Assembly (NCBI RefSeq): GCF_001905725.1
Contig: NZ_LIWB01000026.1
Span: forward strand, 17,049-81,048
Source of the DNA: Streptomyces sp. CB02400
Lineage (GTDB): Bacteria; Actinomycetota; Actinomycetes; Streptomycetales; Streptomycetaceae
DNA: 64,000 nucleotides
Direction of reading: 5' to 3'
Of this stretch, positions 61,146 to 64,000 are shown in pieces (within the stretch, counting starts at the first letter, position 1; each line of letters begins with the position of its first letter). The notes beneath the pieces were generated by a model. The model had not been told where the DNA came from, ran no database searches, and saw only the letters and a program-made list of their open reading frames with translations. The position numbers were made by a program, and so were the translations under genes.

Positions 61146-61994
61146 TCAATCGCCATTGGCGGCGGGGTGGGTGCTTGCTGACGGGCCGGTGTCGTCCTGG
61201 TCGGCTCGGACGGTGAGGGGGTCGCGCAGGTCGGCGCGGTGTCGTCCGACGATGCGTTCGACGGCCTCGGCGAGGTTGTGCAGCAGGTGCCAGGCGCCGG
61301 CAACCTGCCGGGCCTGTGGTGCACCGGCGTGGGCGCCGTCGCGGAAGGAGTCGGCTTGGTCGCGGCAGACGACCCTCACCTCGGGGTGTTCACGCAGCCA
61401 GGCGGCGAAGGTGAGCGCGGTGCGATCTGCAAGGACGTCGACGGGGCGATGGGTGCCCATATCGACGAGGATCGTTGCGTAGGCACGACCGCGGCGCACT
61501 GCGAACTCGTCGACGCCCAGACGCGGGACAGACTCCGGCGCCGGAATGGGCAGTGCGCGAAGGATGCGGAGCAGGGTGTCCTTGCCGGTGGGGACAGCCA
61601 TGCGTCCGCACGGATTGGCTCCGGCACGTCCGCCCAGAAACAGTGCGATGTCCGTGAGTTGGGCGGTCAGGGCGTTCGTACGGTGCGCGTGTCGTCGCGT
61701 CGGGTCTGGTATCTGCTCGGCGAATGTCCGGTGTCTGCGACTGCTGTTGCTGCATACGAGACGGCGTGCCCGCAGGTCCAGGTGCACCCGACGGCCGACG
61801 ACGGGACGGTCCGTCAGGTACCGCTGGTAGTAGCAGTGCACGCGCGAGGATCTCCATCCGCACTCCGGGCAGACGGCCGACACCACCGTGGACCGCACGG
61901 TAAGCCGGACCTCGGCGTCCCCAAGTACCCTTCCTTCGACCTCCACCCCAACCCTCGGCAGAAGAAGGCCGACGAGGCTAACCACATCCCCCAC
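61146..61994 (-). pseudogene. ISL3-family transposase, C-terminally truncated
   Basis: A 282-residue open frame: the N-terminal zinc-ribbon region (VSAVCPECGWRSSRVHCYYQ, LVCSNSSRRHRTFAEQ), the first catalytic Asp region (VPRLGVDEFAVRRGRAYATI), DRTALTFAAWLREHPEVRVV and CRDQADSFRDGAHAGAPQAR, then GAWHLLHNLAEAVERIVGRH. About 200 C-terminal residues normally follow, including the Glu, so the element is truncated at about 61146. It borders the lanthipeptide cluster. Confidence 0.75.
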
Positions 61995-62039
61995 GCACAG
62001 GTGATGCCCACCTGCTCTTGGTCGTCACGCACCCCCAAA

Positions 62040-62440
62040 TCAGCGACAGAACCCGGAACTTGTGCCGGACCCCAAACACACCCGTCCTAGACATGCGGCT
62101 GTCGGCGCTGACGACGGCGTCCGCTTTGACGGACTGCGAGTCGATCACACCGGCCGTCGGCTCCGCGTCCGCGGAAATTCCGCCGTTGTGGTTGGCCGAT
62201 GCGCAGAGGGCTGTGCCGAGGGTTGGGTGCGGCTTCGCTTGACGGCCCGGGCTCTGGCCTTGCGATCGCGGATCGTGCTGGAGTGTCCGAGGCACTCGAT
62301 CATGGAGCTGTCGCAGCGGCTGCGGGTCAGTCCGGGTCTGGGGTACGCGGCAGAAGGCCGCACGGGTGCGCGCTGTCGGGACATGTGGCGCCGCAACCGC
62401 GTCTGGCTCACGCGCGAGGGCCGATGGTGGCCATGGCGCG
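62040..62440 (-). pseudogene. IS5-family transposase internal fragment
   Basis: The minus strand contains AGVIDSQSVKADAVVSADSR, the first-Asp block of an IS5 transposase, followed by SRMSRTG and unrelated sequence. Upstream sense is scrambled. It lies between the ISL3 relic and the TetR gene. Confidence 0.55.
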
Positions 62441-63019
62441 GTCGACGGCGTCGGCGAATGTGCTCTTCGCGTCCGAGGCAAGCCAGGAGTGCTGTGCGGC
62501 GAGGAGACAGCCGAAGGCTGCGGCTGTGAGGGCTCGGGGCGCCGGATCGGCGGTGTCGTAGGGCCTGCCGGCCGCCTCGGCGCGGTCCTGCAGCAGAACG
62601 ACGACGGCATCCTGCATGTATTGCAGCTTCTGCAGGTAACCGGCAAGCAGTGTGGGGGTTTCGAAGACCAGCCGATGGATCGGCTCCACCAGGGCCTGCT
62701 TGTCGGGAGCCTCGGAGGCGGAGATGAGTACGTCGAGGACGTGGCGCAGTGACGTCCATACCTCTTCGCCAGGTGGGCGCTGGCGCAGCGCGGTGAGCAT
62801 GTCCTCCATCACCAGGTCGAACTTACCCAGAACGATGTCTTCCTTCGTGGCGAAGTAGCGGAAGACGCTGCGCTGCGACATGCCGACGGCCCCGGCGATG
62901 TCGTCGATCGTGGTGGCCTCGAAGCCGCGTTCGACGAAGAGCCTTTGGGCCGAGGCGGCGATCTCGGCCGTCACCGCGCGGCGGGTGCGCTCCCGCAGAC
63001 CTGGTTGTTTCTCACTCAT
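62408..63019 (-). CDS. TetR family transcriptional regulator
   Basis: A 203-aa protein. Residues 10-57 are the helix-turn-helix: RRAVTAEIAASAQRLFVERG, FEATTIDDIAGAVGMSQRSV, FRYFATKEDIV. The ligand domain (WTSLRHVLDVLISASEAPDK; TLLAGYLQKLQYMQDAVVVL) is complete to DAVDRAMATIGPRA. The start ATG at 63019 faces an SDR gene across 96 bp containing a perfect inverted repeat. It probably represses the SDR gene and itself. Confidence 0.9.
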   Translation of the reverse strand: MSEKQPGLRERTRRAVTAEIAASAQRLFVERGFEATTIDDIAGAVGMSQRSVFRYFATKEDIVLGKFDLVMEDMLTALRQRPPGEEVWTSLRHVLDVLISASEAPDKQALVEPIHRLVFETPTLLAGYLQKLQYMQDAVVVLLQDRAEAAGRPYDTADPAPRALTAAAFGCLLAAQHSWLASDAKSTFADAVDRAMATIGPRA

Positions 63020-63052
63020 GACACCTCAAGGATAGCGGGTGGCGTCTAACGT

Positions 63053-63065
63053 GTCAGTCACTGAC
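63053..63065. promoter_or_regulatory. Palindrome between tetR and the SDR gene
   Basis: GTCAGT-C-ACTGAC, a perfect 6-bp-arm palindrome, 34 bp upstream of the TetR start and 51 bp upstream of the SDR start. By position it is the candidate operator of the adjacent TetR. Confidence 0.65.
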
Positions 63066-63115
63066 GACTTTGACATATGCTGTCGTGTGCGAGTCGCCTC
63101 AGCGAAGGAAAGATC

Positions 63116-63949
63116 ATGGAACAGTGCAAAACCATCGTCATTACGGGCGCCAGCGACGGCATCGGCGCTGCGGCGGCCCGACGGCTCGGGCGTCAGGGGC
63201 ACCGGGTGGTGATTGTCGGACGGTCTCCTCGCAAGACTGGGGCCGTCGCCCGTCAGGTCGGTGCGGACGCCCACGTCGCCGATTTCACGCGCCTTGACGA
63301 CGTGCGGAAGCTGGCGGCCGACCTGGATGCCTCGTATCCGCGCATCGAAGTGCTCGCGAACAACGCGGGAGGCGTGTTCGGCGACCCGACCCGGACCGTC
63401 GACGGGTTCGAGCAGACCTTCCAGATCAATCACCTGGCTCCGTTCCTGCTCACGCAACTGCTGATGGACAAGCTGGTCGCCTCGAAGGCCAGCGTCATCC
63501 AGACGACGACCCTCCACGGAGGCATGGTCCGCACCCTCGACGTCGACGACCTCAACCAGGAACGCAGCTTCAACGCGGTGCGTGCCTACAACGCCTCCAA
63601 GTTGGAGAACGTCCTGTTCGCCAAGGAGCTGCATCGGCGCTATCACTCGCAGGGTGTGTCCGCTGCCGCGTTCTATCCGGGCAACGTCGCAACCAACTTC
63701 GGTTCGGACACCACGAGCCGGTTGATGAAGTTCCTGGCCACCAACCGTGCGGCACGGACGGTACTGCTGACCACGCCGGACAAGGGCGCCGATCAGCTGG
63801 TATGGCTCGCCGAGGCCCGTCCCGGCACCGACTGGCAGTCAGGCGAGTACTACGCCAAGCGCAAGCCCGGGAAAGGGCTCAACCGTCTCGCTCTCGACAC
63901 CGACCTGGCACGCCGACTGTGGGAGCGCTCCGAAGCGCTGCTGGCCTAG
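63116..63949 (+). CDS. Short-chain dehydrogenase/reductase
   Basis: A 277-aa SDR protein from the ATG at 63116 with GAAGGAAAG upstream. The NAD(P)-binding motif TGASDGIG is at residues 10-17, NNAG at 82-85 and the catalytic pair YNASK at Tyr158/Lys162. The usual catalytic Ser region reads VIQTTTLHG, so Thr may serve in place of Ser. Acting on retinol- or WW-oxidoreductase-like substrates is typical of this branch (VDGFEQTFQINHLAPFLLT). It is divergent from a TetR regulator that probably controls it. The frame is intact. Confidence 0.9.
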   Translation: MEQCKTIVITGASDGIGAAAARRLGRQGHRVVIVGRSPRKTGAVARQVGADAHVADFTRLDDVRKLAADLDASYPRIEVLANNAGGVFGDPTRTVDGFEQTFQINHLAPFLLTQLLMDKLVASKASVIQTTTLHGGMVRTLDVDDLNQERSFNAVRAYNASKLENVLFAKELHRRYHSQGVSAAAFYPGNVATNFGSDTTSRLMKFLATNRAARTVLLTTPDKGADQLVWLAEARPGTDWQSGEYYAKRKPGKGLNRLALDTDLARRLWERSEALLA

Positions 63950-64000
63950 ATGCAATGCCGGTGACTTTGGTGGGTTCTGGTCGTTGGATGGGTTGTGCCA

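Overview
The window looks like an accessory, insertion-sequence-rich stretch of a Streptomyces chromosome arm. The evidence is high G+C, GTG starts behind GGAGG-type ribosome sites, and families typical of the genus: an AfsR/SARP regulator, DUF2617/DUF4247/DUF350 neighbours, DUF6207, AA10 oxygenases, and DasR- and CebR-type operators. I see no tRNA, rRNA or CRISPR array. Family names come from recognising motifs by eye; no database search was run.

Layout. 0-1.6 kb: minus-strand block DUF2617, DUF4247 lipoprotein, DUF350, then the start of a membrane spermidine-synthase-like gene cut by the window edge. 1.7-9 kb: transposase debris (IS5, ISL3, ISAs1, IS481, IS1380) around one intact DDE integrase, an orphan CDI-type immunity protein, and a divergent TetR/DUF1348 pair with a doubled palindromic operator. 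9-11.3 kb: RTX-repeat protein, DoxX protein and a chitin-type AA10 LPMO behind a perfect DasR site. 11.3-25 kb: small conserved genes (DinB, PH-domain, methyltransferase, DUF4240) between broken genes. 25-28.6 kb: a 936-aa SARP regulator divergent from a broken secreted esterase, with a long hairpin between them. 29.6-33.5 kb: a second AA10 LPMO behind a perfect CebR box, a second RTX paralogue and the tail of a glycoside hydrolase. 34.8-37.1 kb: a two-gene operon of a cis-prenyltransferase and a DUF2236 (MpaB/rubber-oxygenase-like) protein with a C-terminal EF-hand region. 37.4-43 kb: decayed FecCD permeases, small hypotheticals and a Doc-like toxin-antitoxin pair. 44-50.4 kb: a DUF3533-type membrane protein, an intact IS1380 transposase, and nested IS remnants, one carrying a hexanucleotide expansion.

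52.1-61.0 kb is the best candidate for an undescribed system: a compact lanthipeptide cluster. A three-domain lyase/kinase/cyclase synthetase that keeps the cyclase zinc ligands (class IV, LanL-like) is translationally coupled to an S9 prolyl-oligopeptidase. Three small Cys/Ser/Thr-rich precursor genes with a shared leader motif follow, then a strong stem-loop, then two overlapping ABC half-transporters. The likely flow is leader-guided dehydration and cyclisation by LanL, leader trimming by the S9 peptidase, and export by the paired half-transporters. The stem-loop could keep precursor mRNA in excess over transporter mRNA. The window ends with a divergent TetR/SDR pair.

The two LPMO regions form a second theme. 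Each secreted oxygenase sits near a paralogous secreted RTX protein and carries a different carbon-source operator: DasR for chitin/GlcNAc and CebR for cellulose/cellobiose.
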